The notes under the pieces are model-generated. The model worked only from the letters and a program-made list of their open reading frames with translations. It had not been told where the DNA came from and made no database searches. This document shows positions 25,989-33,895 of a DNA stretch of 48,390 bases, piece after piece. Made by a program: the position numbers and the translations under genes. Every line of letters starts with the position of its first letter. Position 1 is the first letter of the stretch. Source of the DNA: Flavobacterium sp. UBA7665 (GTDB taxonomy: Bacteria > Bacteroidota > Bacteroidia > Flavobacteriales > Flavobacteriaceae); NCBI GenBank assembly GCA_002483285.1, contig DLHP01000007.1:1-48390 (forward strand). The letters run 5' to 3'.

Positions 25989-26714
25989 GATTCTTCTTTA
26001 TCATAAATATCTTCGGGTACGGGTTTGCCCTAAATTTTAGCGGAAATTTTTCAAAAATTTTTTGAAGCCATCCGTATGCCGAATATTACGGTTTGGTGTT
26101 TTTGTCACATATAAGAGCGGATTCGTGAGTAACATCTATTTCTCCTAGTAGAAAATTAACAGGACGGGAGGTCGGAAACGTGAATCACATAGTAGTTTGA
26201 GCTGTCATCGTTGTTTAATTATCTCCTAACCAGAGCTATACGTCTTTCAACTGTTTTCGCTAACGTGTGAATGGGGTGCAGTTTCGGACGACTTTTCATA
26301 GCTTCAGAGCTATCAATTTGACTAATACGTCCGTATGTCCATTATATCGTAGCGATAATATTAGTCTTTTGTCCGCTATCTCTATATTTATATCAAACTG
26401 ACCTCTTATCTTCTAATATTCTCCTTCATATATGTTACTTTAATGGAAGAAACAAATAAGAGTGTTATGTGTTACGGATAGTGACTTTAAGAGAATGATG
26501 GTCCAAAATATTATGCTCGCTTTGCGCTAAACTATGGATTCAGATTGATGAGGGACTTGACAATGTCAAAGTAAAATCGTATATTAAACAAAAACAAAGA
26601 GAATAAACTCTAAATTCTTGGTTTCTGGGAGGTCATGGTCCCAGTTCTTCTACCAAGCCAAAAAAGGGAAGAATAATTCTCATCACGTGTGGGGAATAGG
26701 TAATAGAAGATACC
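25989..26714. other. inverted-repeat-rich non-coding region before the polymerase-like gene
   Basis: About 725 bases without a convincing gene. It contains a TTCAAAAA/TTTTTTGAA dyad (26,050-26,066), an ATAGCT-TCAG-AGCTAT hairpin (26,298-26,313), an ATATCG-TAG-CGATA hairpin (around 26,344-26,357) and a TATTTCTCCTAGTAGAA motif (26,138-26,154) that resembles one at 24,950. Its size, repeats and position just before a polymerase-like gene make it a candidate origin or regulatory region. No known origin motif is recognised. Confidence 0.4.
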
Positions 26715-28295
26715 TTGCAACAATTTAATTTTGATTCAATCGTCCTTAGCGGCGATACCGAAGACCTTAATGTCTTATCCAACGACCCTGCCTTTGCAGA
26801 ACTGTCGTTATTATTTCCGAATGTCAACAACATTCTGATTCCTAAAAAAGTGGAATATATCCTTAGGAAGTACGTTCCCAAAAAATCTCTGAAAAGCATA
26901 CACCCAGACCCGTTTATAGCGGTAGAAAAATGTCTGGTTTTCCTGTCTAACCTCGCGAGTACATTTTACGCCGACGACAAATGGAAGACACTTTGGTCAA
27001 AACTACTTCACGAGCAATCAAAGGATAATGACAACACCTTTATTTATAAAAGGATTGTTGACGTACTAGTAGCGGGAACGAAAAACGGACCATTATTGGA
27101 GGTTGACCGACGTTATCATGATGGCGAGAGCATGAAGTACAGAATAGCCGAGCCGTATTTGAAAGCAGGCCTCACCGACTATGTATTGAAGACTCCCAAG
27201 ATTATTCAGACCCGAAACAAGTTGTACTACCGACAACTTTTTCAAGCCTTCAACAACCCGATTGCGTTGAACCTCATCCAGATTTACCCTAGATTGGACT
27301 TGCCAACTTCGGAGGAACTACTGGAGATAGGAAAGGGTTTGGTCAAGAACGGATACTTAACGAAGAAAGGGAAAAAGCTAACCGTGAGGAATAAGCACCA
27401 AAATCATTATTGGTCCGACCATCATGAGCGTAGCTTCGTTGAGGATAATATTAAACTTTTTGAGTTCCTCACCCAACGCGGCTTTATGATTCCGACCGAA
27501 GGCAGCGACAAAAGCGGTGGCCGTGTCGTGGATAGCTTTACGCTAATGCCTTCATGGATTCGCGACCAGATTACCATCGACGGGGTTAAGTTAAAAGAAG
27601 CCGACTTCGTGGCATTGCATCCCAATATCGCAATGACGCTGTATGATGGAAAGAGCGAGTATTTGAACCACCAGAAAATAGCCGACGTTCTCGGTGAAGA
27701 TTTACTGACCATCAAGACGGAACATCTGAGTTTCTTCAACAAAAAGGTTGTCGAGATGAAAGCCTCACCGCTCTACGATTACTATGAAACCAACGAGACC
27801 GAAGCTTTGAAGCGAATTATATTGGATAAAAGTAAGTTCGGCTACAAAGTAACATCCCGTAAACTTTTCAAGATAGAAGTTGAAATCATGACGGAGGCAA
27901 TTACCAAGCTAAACCAAGAAGGAATCTACGTTGTTTATGTTTACGATGCGCTCCTGTGTGAAGAAAAAAACTTGGACCGCGTTCGCATGATTATGAATGA
28001 AACGGCAATACGGCAAGGTGTAAAGACAAAAGTAAAAGAACAAATTCCATTTGTTCGTTCGCTTCCAAAGTTAAGGTTAGATGAGGAAATTGACTTGTGC
28101 CAGATTCTACCAATCGTTGGCTTTACAGTCTCGGAAAGTATGACTGTGATTGGCGATTTAGACCATTCAAAAGTTGAGGTCAGGGAATTGATAACATACC
28201 TTATAAAACAATTCAAGGAACAACGCTTTAGCGATTACAACGGCGTTCCGATTGTAAAAGAACATATAGCGTTCTTGCTACAAATGGTAGCTTAA
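26715..28295 (+). CDS. divergent polymerase-like replication protein
   Basis: This is a 526-residue protein with no known family recognised outright. Three segments resemble palm-domain motifs of family A/T7-like polymerases. One is EADFVALHPN (Asp297), similar to motif A. A lysine- and glycine-containing helix, DKSKFGYKVTSRK (about 370-385), could be motif B. The third is YVVYVYDALLC (Asp411), similar to motif C, followed by a long helix. The only in-frame start after the upstream stop (TAG at 26,697) is TTG at 26,715. It is preceded by a repeat-rich non-coding region and ends at a terminator, so it forms its own unit, probably for replication of the excised element. The assignment is inferential. 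Confidence 0.45.
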   Translation: MQQFNFDSIVLSGDTEDLNVLSNDPAFAELSLLFPNVNNILIPKKVEYILRKYVPKKSLKSIHPDPFIAVEKCLVFLSNLASTFYADDKWKTLWSKLLHEQSKDNDNTFIYKRIVDVLVAGTKNGPLLEVDRRYHDGESMKYRIAEPYLKAGLTDYVLKTPKIIQTRNKLYYRQLFQAFNNPIALNLIQIYPRLDLPTSEELLEIGKGLVKNGYLTKKGKKLTVRNKHQNHYWSDHHERSFVEDNIKLFEFLTQRGFMIPTEGSDKSGGRVVDSFTLMPSWIRDQITIDGVKLKEADFVALHPNIAMTLYDGKSEYLNHQKIADVLGEDLLTIKTEHLSFFNKKVVEMKASPLYDYYETNETEALKRIILDKSKFGYKVTSRKLFKIEVEIMTEAITKLNQEGIYVVYVYDALLCEEKNLDRVRMIMNETAIRQGVKTKVKEQIPFVRSLPKLRLDEEIDLCQILPIVGFTVSESMTVIGDLDHSKVEVRELITYLIKQFKEQRFSDYNGVPIVKEHIAFLLQMVA

Positions 28296-28298
28296 AAG

Positions 28299-28326
28299 AA
28301 ACCCGACACCTAAACGTCGGGTTTTT
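28299..28326 (+). terminator. rho-independent terminator of the polymerase-like gene
   Basis: The 9-bp arms AAACCCGAC and GTCGGGTTT have an eight-base loop and end in TTTTTG. The hairpin begins four bases after the stop codon. Confidence 0.85.
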
Positions 28327-28492
28327 GTCTATAAATACTTTAAAAGCGTCACAAATTGATGTCTAGGTACTCGTGTTGCATCAAAACGAAATCAACAGAA
28401 TTGTACTTGTCAAAAATCACGGACGGATATGAACCATCTTGCGAATCATTTGGAGAATATATTATATGATTAGATATTTTTTCAACGAACGA

Positions 28493-28523
28493 TTGCAACT
28501 CGGATTTATATTCCGTATTTTTG
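28493..28523 (+). promoter_or_regulatory. promoter of the excisionase-integrase operon (TTG-N20-TATTTTTG)
   Basis: TTG (28,493-28,495), a 20-base spacer and TATTTTTG (28,516-28,523) match the Bacteroidota promoter exactly. The leader to the GTG start at 28,581 would be about 50 bases. The region 28,327-28,492 shows no gene. Confidence 0.7.
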
Positions 28524-28580
28524 CTATATATAATTCTCTACCCACAATTAAAAAAGACGAGAATACGTGGGTGGTAAAAT

Positions 28581-28949
28581 GTGAATAAATTCGAATTTGC
28601 TTTGGACGTTATGACAATGTCTGAAGTTGGTGAAAGAATCAAACTTAGAGATTCAGAAGCCGCAAAGAAGTGGTGCGTCAACAATTATGTGACGGTCCAT
28701 AAACTTTCCAAAAAAGATTACGTTTATCGAATCGATTTGGAATATACCCTCGGAAAACCTTTTGTTTCCGACCTCCAAAAGAAGCATCCCTTAAATTGGA
28801 AGTACCTATTAAAAGACATTTTAGGGAACGATGCGCTATATAACCTTTTTCTTGCTAACTTAGGGGAGTCCAGGAATGACGCGGCTTTCACCGTTGTTAA
28901 GCCGACAAACACCAAAGAAAAGGAACTGTATAAAAAATTAACAGCATGA
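28581..28949 (+). CDS. putative excisionase / recombination directionality factor
   Basis: This 122-residue protein starts with GTG. Its first ~60 residues look like a small winged helix-turn-helix (MTMSEVGERIKLRDSEAAKKWC, then VYRIDLEYTLG), and it is basic overall. The stop overlaps the integrase ATG by four bases, the usual coupling of excisionase-like factors to tyrosine integrases. I infer that it bends DNA at the att site and biases the integrase toward excision. A purely regulatory role is also possible. A good promoter lies upstream. Confidence 0.55.
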   Translation: MNKFEFALDVMTMSEVGERIKLRDSEAAKKWCVNNYVTVHKLSKKDYVYRIDLEYTLGKPFVSDLQKKHPLNWKYLLKDILGNDALYNLFLANLGESRNDAAFTVVKPTNTKEKELYKKLTA

Positions 28950-30220
28950 GCGGGAAATTAAAATTACCCAAGAAGACTATCGTAGGACTGAAGGTGTTCT
29001 GTACAACCTGTAAAGTTAAAAACCCTAACTGCAAGCATTACGACAAGCACCGTTACCGTATGCACATCCATATACCGAACACCAAAAGAGGCGAGCGGTC
29101 TAAAGTCTTGAAAGCGTTAACCTACGACGAAGCATTGGATGAAGCCCTTGCGTTCAGCAAAGAAATCATCGCCAACAATTACGAAGTCACCAAACCCGTA
29201 ACCGAAGGAAACAATTACAGTCTTGCGGATGCGATTATGAAATACTATCAATATCTTGGCGGGATTCATCAACACGCGCACAAGCGAAAGAATGTCAGTT
29301 CCGATTACCAGAAAGAATGCTACCGCTACTGTAAATTCTTCGCCGATGTGGTCAAAAAAGGAAAAGACATCACCAGAACGCTCGCTGCTGATACTTCTCA
29401 AAACGAAGTAGCTGCCTTTTACATCTGGGCCGAGGAACGTTACAATCCGAAAACGTTCAACAAAGCGATGGCCGTTGTGAAAGCGTTTTTCGACTTCCTG
29501 ATTGACGTTGAGAAAGTGAAGATGGAAAACCCATTCGAGGTCTATGTGACTAAGAGAGTCGAAAAGAAGAACCCACGCTCGTTGACCGTAAACGAGTTTC
29601 AAAAGATTCTAGAGGCGGTTGATAGTGCCGACCCAATTCAGCAGCTCAACGGACGCGGTGAAAAGAAGAACATGTACCGACCATATCTAAAGAATGCGTT
29701 CAGACTATTCTTGCTGACAGGAGGAAGAAGGGAAGAAGTTGTGTCGCTGAAATGGAATCAGATTTTGATTACGATGGATGGAATAAAGTTTTTCCAATAT
29801 CCGAATCTAAAAGTTGTCCGACAAAAACGAGCAAAGAATATCCAAAGCGAAACCGCTCCGCGATACGTTCCAATCAATTCTGATTTGTTTACGCTGTTAA
29901 ACGAAATGGGTTATGAAGCCCTTAAAAATTCGGACAGCTATGTTCTTTTTCCTGAACGCGTAGTAAATCATAAAACGTTGATGAATAATATCAGTAAGGC
30001 CTTTACGCATTACAGAGTCGCTGCGGGAGTTGATAAAGAAGTAAGTCTAAGCGACCTCCGCAAAACTCACATATCTTGGGTCCATGCGGTTCTCAATAAG
30101 GACACAAGGGTTTTGTCATCCCACACATCCAACGCGGTGCTTCAAGACAATTACATCGACAGAACTGTGCTATCGGCCATAGAGAAATGTGCGTTGGAAG
30201 TTAAAATTTTCGGGACTTAA
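28946..30220 (+). CDS. tyrosine recombinase (integrase) of the island
   Basis: This 424-residue protein begins with a small Cys/His cluster (C19, C22, C29, H31) before an arm- and core-binding region (about 90-200). The catalytic domain follows: Arg261 (TGGRREEV), Arg372 (LSDLRKTH), His393 (SSHTS) and nucleophile Tyr403 (DNYIDR). The first histidine of the usual HxxR box is replaced by Ser369 and the residue after the arginine is Lys373. Similar substitutions are known among Bacteroidota integrases, so it need not be inactive. It is coupled to the putative excisionase and lies 92 bases from the intact tRNA-Met, its integration target. Confidence 0.92.
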   Translation: MSGKLKLPKKTIVGLKVFCTTCKVKNPNCKHYDKHRYRMHIHIPNTKRGERSKVLKALTYDEALDEALAFSKEIIANNYEVTKPVTEGNNYSLADAIMKYYQYLGGIHQHAHKRKNVSSDYQKECYRYCKFFADVVKKGKDITRTLAADTSQNEVAAFYIWAEERYNPKTFNKAMAVVKAFFDFLIDVEKVKMENPFEVYVTKRVEKKNPRSLTVNEFQKILEAVDSADPIQQLNGRGEKKNMYRPYLKNAFRLFLLTGGRREEVVSLKWNQILITMDGIKFFQYPNLKVVRQKRAKNIQSETAPRYVPINSDLFTLLNEMGYEALKNSDSYVLFPERVVNHKTLMNNISKAFTHYRVAAGVDKEVSLSDLRKTHISWVHAVLNKDTRVLSSHTSNAVLQDNYIDRTVLSAIEKCALEVKIFGT

Positions 30221-30275
30221 AAACGATAAATCTTAACATTTGTCCCGACACCTCATCCCGACACCAGAAACTAAA

Positions 30276-30308
30276 AAAGCCCTTACAAAATCGTAAGGGC
30301 TTTATTTA
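30276..30308. terminator. bidirectional terminator between integrase and tRNA-Met
   Basis: The perfect 11-bp arms AAAGCCCTTAC and GTAAGGGCTTT have a six-base loop, with A and T runs on both sides. The hairpin lies between the integrase stop and the 3' end of the convergent tRNA-Met, so the element supplies a replacement terminator for the tRNA. Confidence 0.85.
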
Positions 30309-30311
30309 TGT

Positions 30312-30356
30312 GTAGCGAGAGGGAGATTTGAACTCCCGACCTCAGGGTTATGAATC
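30312..30356 (-). repeat. attachment site copy within the intact tRNA-Met
   Basis: This is the second copy of the 45-bp direct repeat, identical to 14,333-14,377. It covers the tRNA 3' half from the anticodon loop to the base after the discriminator. The element thereby restores a complete tRNA. The crossover must lie within these 45 bases, most likely around the anticodon loop or stem. Confidence 0.9.
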
Positions 30357-30386
30357 CTGCGCTCTAACCGACTGAGCTACCTCGCC
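30313..30386 (-). tRNA. tRNA-Met (CAT anticodon)
   Basis: A complete cloverleaf on the minus strand. The acceptor arm GGCGAGG pairs with TCTCGCT (with G-T pairs at the ends), followed by discriminator A. The D arm has GCTC-AGTCGGTTA-GAGC. The anticodon loop is TTCATAA with CAT at 30,350-30,352. The T arm is GGGAG-TTCAAAT-CTCCC. CCA is not encoded. It reads methionine codons, or possibly isoleucine ATA if lysidine-modified. The D-loop GTCGGTTA and overall form fit elongator tRNA-Met. Confidence 0.92.
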
Positions 30387-30537
30387 ATTGTTTTTAGGTG
30401 TATAACCTCAATGCGGGTGCAAATATAAAACTTAAATAATAGCTTACAAACATAAATTGAGAAAAAAATTTTATTTTGAGAAATGCTTTTTTATTGATTT
30501 ATTATTATATATATTTCCAAAAAAATAGCTGTAAACA

Positions 30538-30930
30538 ATGGAAGTAAAGTCTAGATACGAATTGGAATTCCCCATCAATTCATCCCCTCAATTGTTATAT
30601 CAATATATATCAACGCCTTCGGGTTTGTCGGAATGGTTTGCCGACAACGTCAATTCGCGTGGCGAGTACTTTACTTTTATATGGGACGATACCCAGGAGA
30701 ACGCCCGGTTGTCTTCAAAGAAAACCGGAGAGAAAATCAAATTCAGATGGATCGACGACAATAAAAAAGATACAGATTACTTTTTTGAACTAAGAATCCT
30801 GGAAGACGAGATTACCAAAGACGTATCGCTCATGGTTATCGATTTCGCCGAAGACGATGAACTCGACGAAGCCAAACTCCTCTGGGAAAACCAGATTTCA
30901 GATTTAAAACATGTGATCGGATCGGTATAA
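30538..30930 (+). CDS. START-like (AHSA1-type) domain protein
   Basis: This 130-residue single-domain protein has the START/Bet v1-like pattern: an N-terminal strand (YELEFPINSSPQ), a helix (LLYQYISTPSGLSEWFADNV), then alternating strands with a WDD turn and a C-terminal helix (LLWENQISDLKHVIG). Proteins of this kind bind hydrophobic ligands or partner proteins, and the flavobacterial version is small and conserved. It is separated from the next gene by a terminator. The ligand and role are unknown. Confidence 0.85.
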   Translation: MEVKSRYELEFPINSSPQLLYQYISTPSGLSEWFADNVNSRGEYFTFIWDDTQENARLSSKKTGEKIKFRWIDDNKKDTDYFFELRILEDEITKDVSLMVIDFAEDDELDEAKLLWENQISDLKHVIGSV

Positions 30931-30956
30931 ACTTCATGATATTCGACTTATATTTG

Positions 30957-30981
30957 CCCCGAAATTATTCGGGGTTTTTTT
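30957..30981 (+). terminator. terminator directly abutting the aminotransferase start
   Basis: The perfect arms CCCCGAA and TTCGGGG with four-base loop ATTA are followed by seven T. It ends the START-like transcript. The final T is the base before the aminotransferase ATG, and a TATATTTG -7 element (30,949-30,956) abuts the upstream arm. Confidence 0.85.
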
Positions 30982-31821
30982 ATGATCAATTCTAACGGAA
31001 CGCTCGTTCCAACCGCAGACAGCCAATTGGCAAATAACCGTGGTTTCCTTTTTGGAGACGGGGTTTTTGAAACCGTGAGAGTCCTCGACGGCAAGATTCT
31101 TTTTTTAGAAGACCATTATTTTCGGCTCATGTCGGGGATGCGCATCGTGCGGATGCAAATCCCAATGGATTTTACAATGGAATACCTCGAAACGCAAATC
31201 CGAAACACCGTACAAGCCAACAACTGCGCTGTTAGCGCGCGTGCAAGGATTACCGTTTACCGCAGCGCTGGCGGTTTTTATTTGCCCGAGACTAACCAGG
31301 TTCAATATCTGATTGACGCAAAACCTTTGGATGACACCTTATATAATATAAGTGGGGATTCGTATGAAGTCGATCTGTACAAAGATTTTTACGTCACCCA
31401 ACAATTGCTGTCTTCGGTAAAAACCACCAATAGGTTGGTAAACATCACGGCCAGTATCTATGCCCATGAAAACGGGTTGCAGAATTGTTTGCTTTTAAAC
31501 GACAGCAAGAATGTGATCGAGGCTACGCAAGGCAACGTATTCCTACTTGCAGGAAATAAGCTTATAACGCCGCCGGTTAGCGATGGGTGTCTCAATGGTG
31601 TGATGAGAAAACAATTGTTGGCGCTGGCCAGAAAGATTGATGGGATTGAAGTTTTAGAAGAGTCGATTTCTCCATTCGATTTGCAAAAAGCCGATGAGCT
31701 CTTTATTACCAACGTAATCAAAGGCATACAACCCATTACCAAATACAGGAAGAAGGAATTTAAGAGGGATTTTGCACAACAACTTTTAGTGCGGTTGAAC
31801 AGTCAGGTGCGACTGGCTTAA
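30982..31821 (+). CDS. class IV PLP-dependent aminotransferase
   Basis: This is a 279-residue protein of fold-type IV PLP enzymes, which include branched-chain aminotransferases, D-amino-acid aminotransferases and aminodeoxychorismate lyase. It has RGFLFGDGVFETVRV near the N-terminus, a Schiff-base lysine at Lys147 (SSVKTTNRLVN) and the glycine-containing phosphate-cup segment later (SDGCLNGVMR). Which of these substrates it uses cannot be told; length and motifs fit aminodeoxychorismate lyase or a short aminotransferase. The stop overlaps the convergent YqgE gene by four bases. Confidence 0.85.
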   Translation: MINSNGTLVPTADSQLANNRGFLFGDGVFETVRVLDGKILFLEDHYFRLMSGMRIVRMQIPMDFTMEYLETQIRNTVQANNCAVSARARITVYRSAGGFYLPETNQVQYLIDAKPLDDTLYNISGDSYEVDLYKDFYVTQQLLSSVKTTNRLVNITASIYAHENGLQNCLLLNDSKNVIEATQGNVFLLAGNKLITPPVSDGCLNGVMRKQLLALARKIDGIEVLEESISPFDLQKADELFITNVIKGIQPITKYRKKEFKRDFAQQLLVRLNSQVRLA

Positions 31822-32378
31822 TTCAAGAGCGGATTTTCGGGAGCATTCGACCATATAATATAGTCACCGCCGAGTTCGAGTATTTTTTCTTTCCAGAAAT
31901 CGGTGGTTGATTTGCCGATAATCCGGTTTTCATAGAGGTTTTCACACAATATCCAGGAGTTGGATTCCATTTCGCGTTCGAGCTGTTTGGCTTCCCAACC
32001 GGTGTAGCCTAAAAAGAACCGGATGTTGTCCTTTTTAACCTGTCCGTCGTTGATTAGCTTTTTGGTCAACTCAAAATCACCACCCCAAAAAATGCCGCTC
32101 GAAATCTCGACACTATTGGTAATCAGTTCGGGAATGTTGTGTATGAAATAAAGATTGTCTTGTTCTACCGGGCCGCCGTTGTAAATTTTGAAGTTGGCTT
32201 CAACGTCGGGAACAAGGTCGTTGATGGTGTATTTTAAGGGCTTGTTGATGATGAATCCTACCGAACCCTCATCGTTGTGGTCTGCCAATAATATTACCGA
32301 GCGATTGAAAGATATATCTCCAATTATAGAAGGCTCAGCAATAAGCAATTGTCCTTTTTTTAATTTTTCTGAAATCAT
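31818..32378 (-). CDS. YqgE/AlgH family protein
   Basis: This 186-residue protein matches the YqgE/AlgH family in length and motifs: KGQLLIAEPSI at the start, then FNRSVILLADHNDEGSVGFIINKP, YNGGPVEQDNLYFIH and FFLGYTGWEAKQLEREM. The family is widespread and soluble. AlgH was named for an alginate-related regulator, but a molecular role is not established. It converges with the aminotransferase with a four-base overlap. Confidence 0.93.
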   Translation of the reverse strand: MISEKLKKGQLLIAEPSIIGDISFNRSVILLADHNDEGSVGFIINKPLKYTINDLVPDVEANFKIYNGGPVEQDNLYFIHNIPELITNSVEISSGIFWGGDFELTKKLINDGQVKKDNIRFFLGYTGWEAKQLEREMESNSWILCENLYENRIIGKSTTDFWKEKILELGGDYIIWSNAPENPLLN

Positions 32379-32445
32379 TTTCCCGCAATTTGAATTAAAT
32401 TTAACAATAAAATTTTTAAAAAAGCAAACAAATCAGAAAAAAGAT

Positions 32446-32473
32446 AAAAAAAAGCCCCCGAAATCGGAGACTT
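32446..32473 (-). terminator. rho-independent terminator of the HU gene
   Basis: On the minus strand AGTCTCCGA pairs with TCGGGGGCT (with G-T pairs), followed by a run of eight T. It lies just past the HU stop codon. Confidence 0.75.
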
Positions 32474-32498
32474 TAATTTATATAAGATAAACTGTTTA

Positions 32499-32771
32499 TT
32501 AGTTTACGTTTCCTTCCAAATCTGCACCAGCTTTGAATTTAACTACATTTTTAGCAGCAATCTTGATTGTTTTTCCTGTTTGTGGGTTTCTTCCGTCTCT
32601 TGCAGCTCTTTTAGATACTGACCAAGAACCGAAACCTACCAAAGATACTCTTCCACCTTTTTTCAAGGTACCACCTACATTACCTAAAAATGACTCTAAA
32701 GCTAGTTTTGCAGCTGCTTTTGTAATTCCTGCATCAGCAGCGATAGCATCGATTAATTCTGATTTGTTCAT
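32499..32771 (-). CDS. HU-family DNA-binding protein
   Basis: This is a 90-residue HU/IHF-family protein. It has N-terminal helices (MNKSELIDAIAADAGITKAA), the GGTLKKGGRVSLVGFGSWSV core, the flexible arm around ARDGRNPQTGKTIKI with the conserved proline, and FKAGADL at the end. It compacts the chromosome and bends DNA as a homodimer. An upstream extension in frame exists, but the ATG at 32,771 gives the standard HU start. A full promoter lies at 32,816-32,845 and a terminator follows, so it is monocistronic. Confidence 0.95.
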   Translation of the reverse strand: MNKSELIDAIAADAGITKAAAKLALESFLGNVGGTLKKGGRVSLVGFGSWSVSKRAARDGRNPQTGKTIKIAAKNVVKFKAGADLEGNVN

Positions 32772-32815
32772 AATAATAGTTATTAATTGTTGGTTAAACA
32801 TTTTGTTAATGGTAA

Positions 32816-32845
32816 CAAATTTAATAGGAATTCCTTACTACGCAA
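32816..32845 (-). promoter_or_regulatory. HU promoter (TTG-N19-TAAATTTG)
   Basis: On the minus strand TTG (32,845-32,843), a 19-base spacer and TAAATTTG (32,823-32,816) match the Bacteroidota consensus. The leader to the HU ATG is about 40 bases. Confidence 0.75.
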
Positions 32846-32947
32846 GAGATTTGGGGTGTTTTTAGTCGATTTGTTGATAAATCAGATATTTTGTTGATAA
32901 AGGACATTTTTTCGGATGCTTTTTGTAGTGCTTTACCTATCGTGAGC

Positions 32948-33895
32948 CTAATAAGCATCAGCATTTGCCGAAAATGAAAGCCCATTTAATAGCTCAGAAA
33001 TCGCCATTTTTTTCTTTCCCGGAAACTGTAAACCCAGAACATTGATAAAACCGTCTTTCGCCGCCACCTTTAATTCTTTTTTGGTTGTTAAGATACTACC
33101 TATTTTTACGTTGTGATTTTCTACAATCACAGTCGCTTCATAAATCTTCACCGCCCATTCCTGGTTGCCGTCCCTAAAATAGCTCCAAGCGGCAGGATAA
33201 GGCGAAAGTCCACGAATCAGGTCAAAGATTTCTTTTGCCGACAGTTCCCAGTTGATCCTGCAATTCTCCTTATTGAGTTTGTAAGCGGTTTTGAGTTCGC
33301 CGTCTTCACTTTGGATGGTTGTCCTGACGTCGCCTTTTTCAATCAATTGCAAGGTTTCAATCACGGTCTGGCTCCCCAGTTTCATCAACCGGTCGTGCAG
33401 CTGCCCCGCATTTTCACTTGGCCCGATTGCCGTTTGTGCCGATAGGATCATCGCGCCGGTATCAATCTGGTCATCGATGAAAAAAGTGGTTACGCCGGTT
33501 TTCTCTTCACCGTTGATGATGGCCCAATTGATAGGCGCGGCGCCACGATAATTGGGGAGCAGTGAAGCGTGCAGGTTAAAAGTTCCGTAAGCGGGCATTT
33601 CCCAAACCACTTTGGGCAGCATCCTGAACGCCACTACAATCTGCAGGTTGGCGTTGAGGTTTTTGAGTTCGGCCAGGAAATTCTCGTCTTTTAAATTGAT
33701 GGGTTGTAATAATTTAAGGTCGTGTTGGAGCGCATATTCCTTTACCGCAGAATATTTGATCTGCTGTCCGCGCCCGGCTGGTTTGTCGGCTGCGGTGATG
33801 ACGCCCACTACATTATAGTTGTTTTGTAAGATGGTATCCAGGATGCCCACGGCAAATTCGGGCGTTCCCATAAATACGATTCGCAATGCTTCCAT
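32948..33895 (-). CDS. fmt: methionyl-tRNA formyltransferase
   Basis: This 315-residue enzyme formylates Met-tRNA(fMet) for translation initiation, using 10-formyl-tetrahydrofolate. The N-terminal Rossmann-type domain has IVFMGTPEFAV, DKPAGRG, the catalytic NLHASLLPNYRGAAPINWAI segment (Asn, His) and the TGVTTFFIDDQIDTG loop with the catalytic Asp. A C-terminal OB-like domain binds the tRNA. Length is as usual for the family. The start overlaps the recQ stop by one base (TAATG), so it is translated as the second gene of a recQ-fmt operon. Confidence 0.97.
   Translation of the reverse strand: MEALRIVFMGTPEFAVGILDTILQNNYNVVGVITAADKPAGRGQQIKYSAVKEYALQHDLKLLQPINLKDENFLAELKNLNANLQIVVAFRMLPKVVWEMPAYGTFNLHASLLPNYRGAAPINWAIINGEEKTGVTTFFIDDQIDTGAMILSAQTAIGPSENAGQLHDRLMKLGSQTVIETLQLIEKGDVRTTIQSEDGELKTAYKLNKENCRINWELSAKEIFDLIRGLSPYPAAWSYFRDGNQEWAVKIYEATVIVENHNVKIGSILTTKKELKVAAKDGFINVLGLQFPGKKKMAISELLNGLSFSANADAY

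Larger units (their letters stand above)
14333..30356. mobile_element. tRNA-Met-integrated genomic island carrying defence genes
   Basis: A perfect 45-bp direct repeat bounds a segment of about 16 kb that is more AT-rich than the DNA on either side. The right end has a putative excisionase and a tyrosine recombinase directly beside the intact tRNA-Met gene, the classical layout of an integrative element. No conjugation (tra, mob, relaxase), capsid or terminase gene is visible, so it is either a mobilisable or satellite-type element or a non-self-transmissible island. Cargo includes a PD-(D/E)XK nuclease, two AbiTii-like proteins, an ABC-3C-like operon and a serine resolvase. Confidence 0.9.

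Noticed and set aside
25984..26075. A minus-strand frame reading KPVPEDIYDKEES just before the 48-residue gene
   Set aside because: It is interrupted by two in-frame stops (TGA and TAG) and is very short. It could be a decayed gene fragment, but this cannot be shown.
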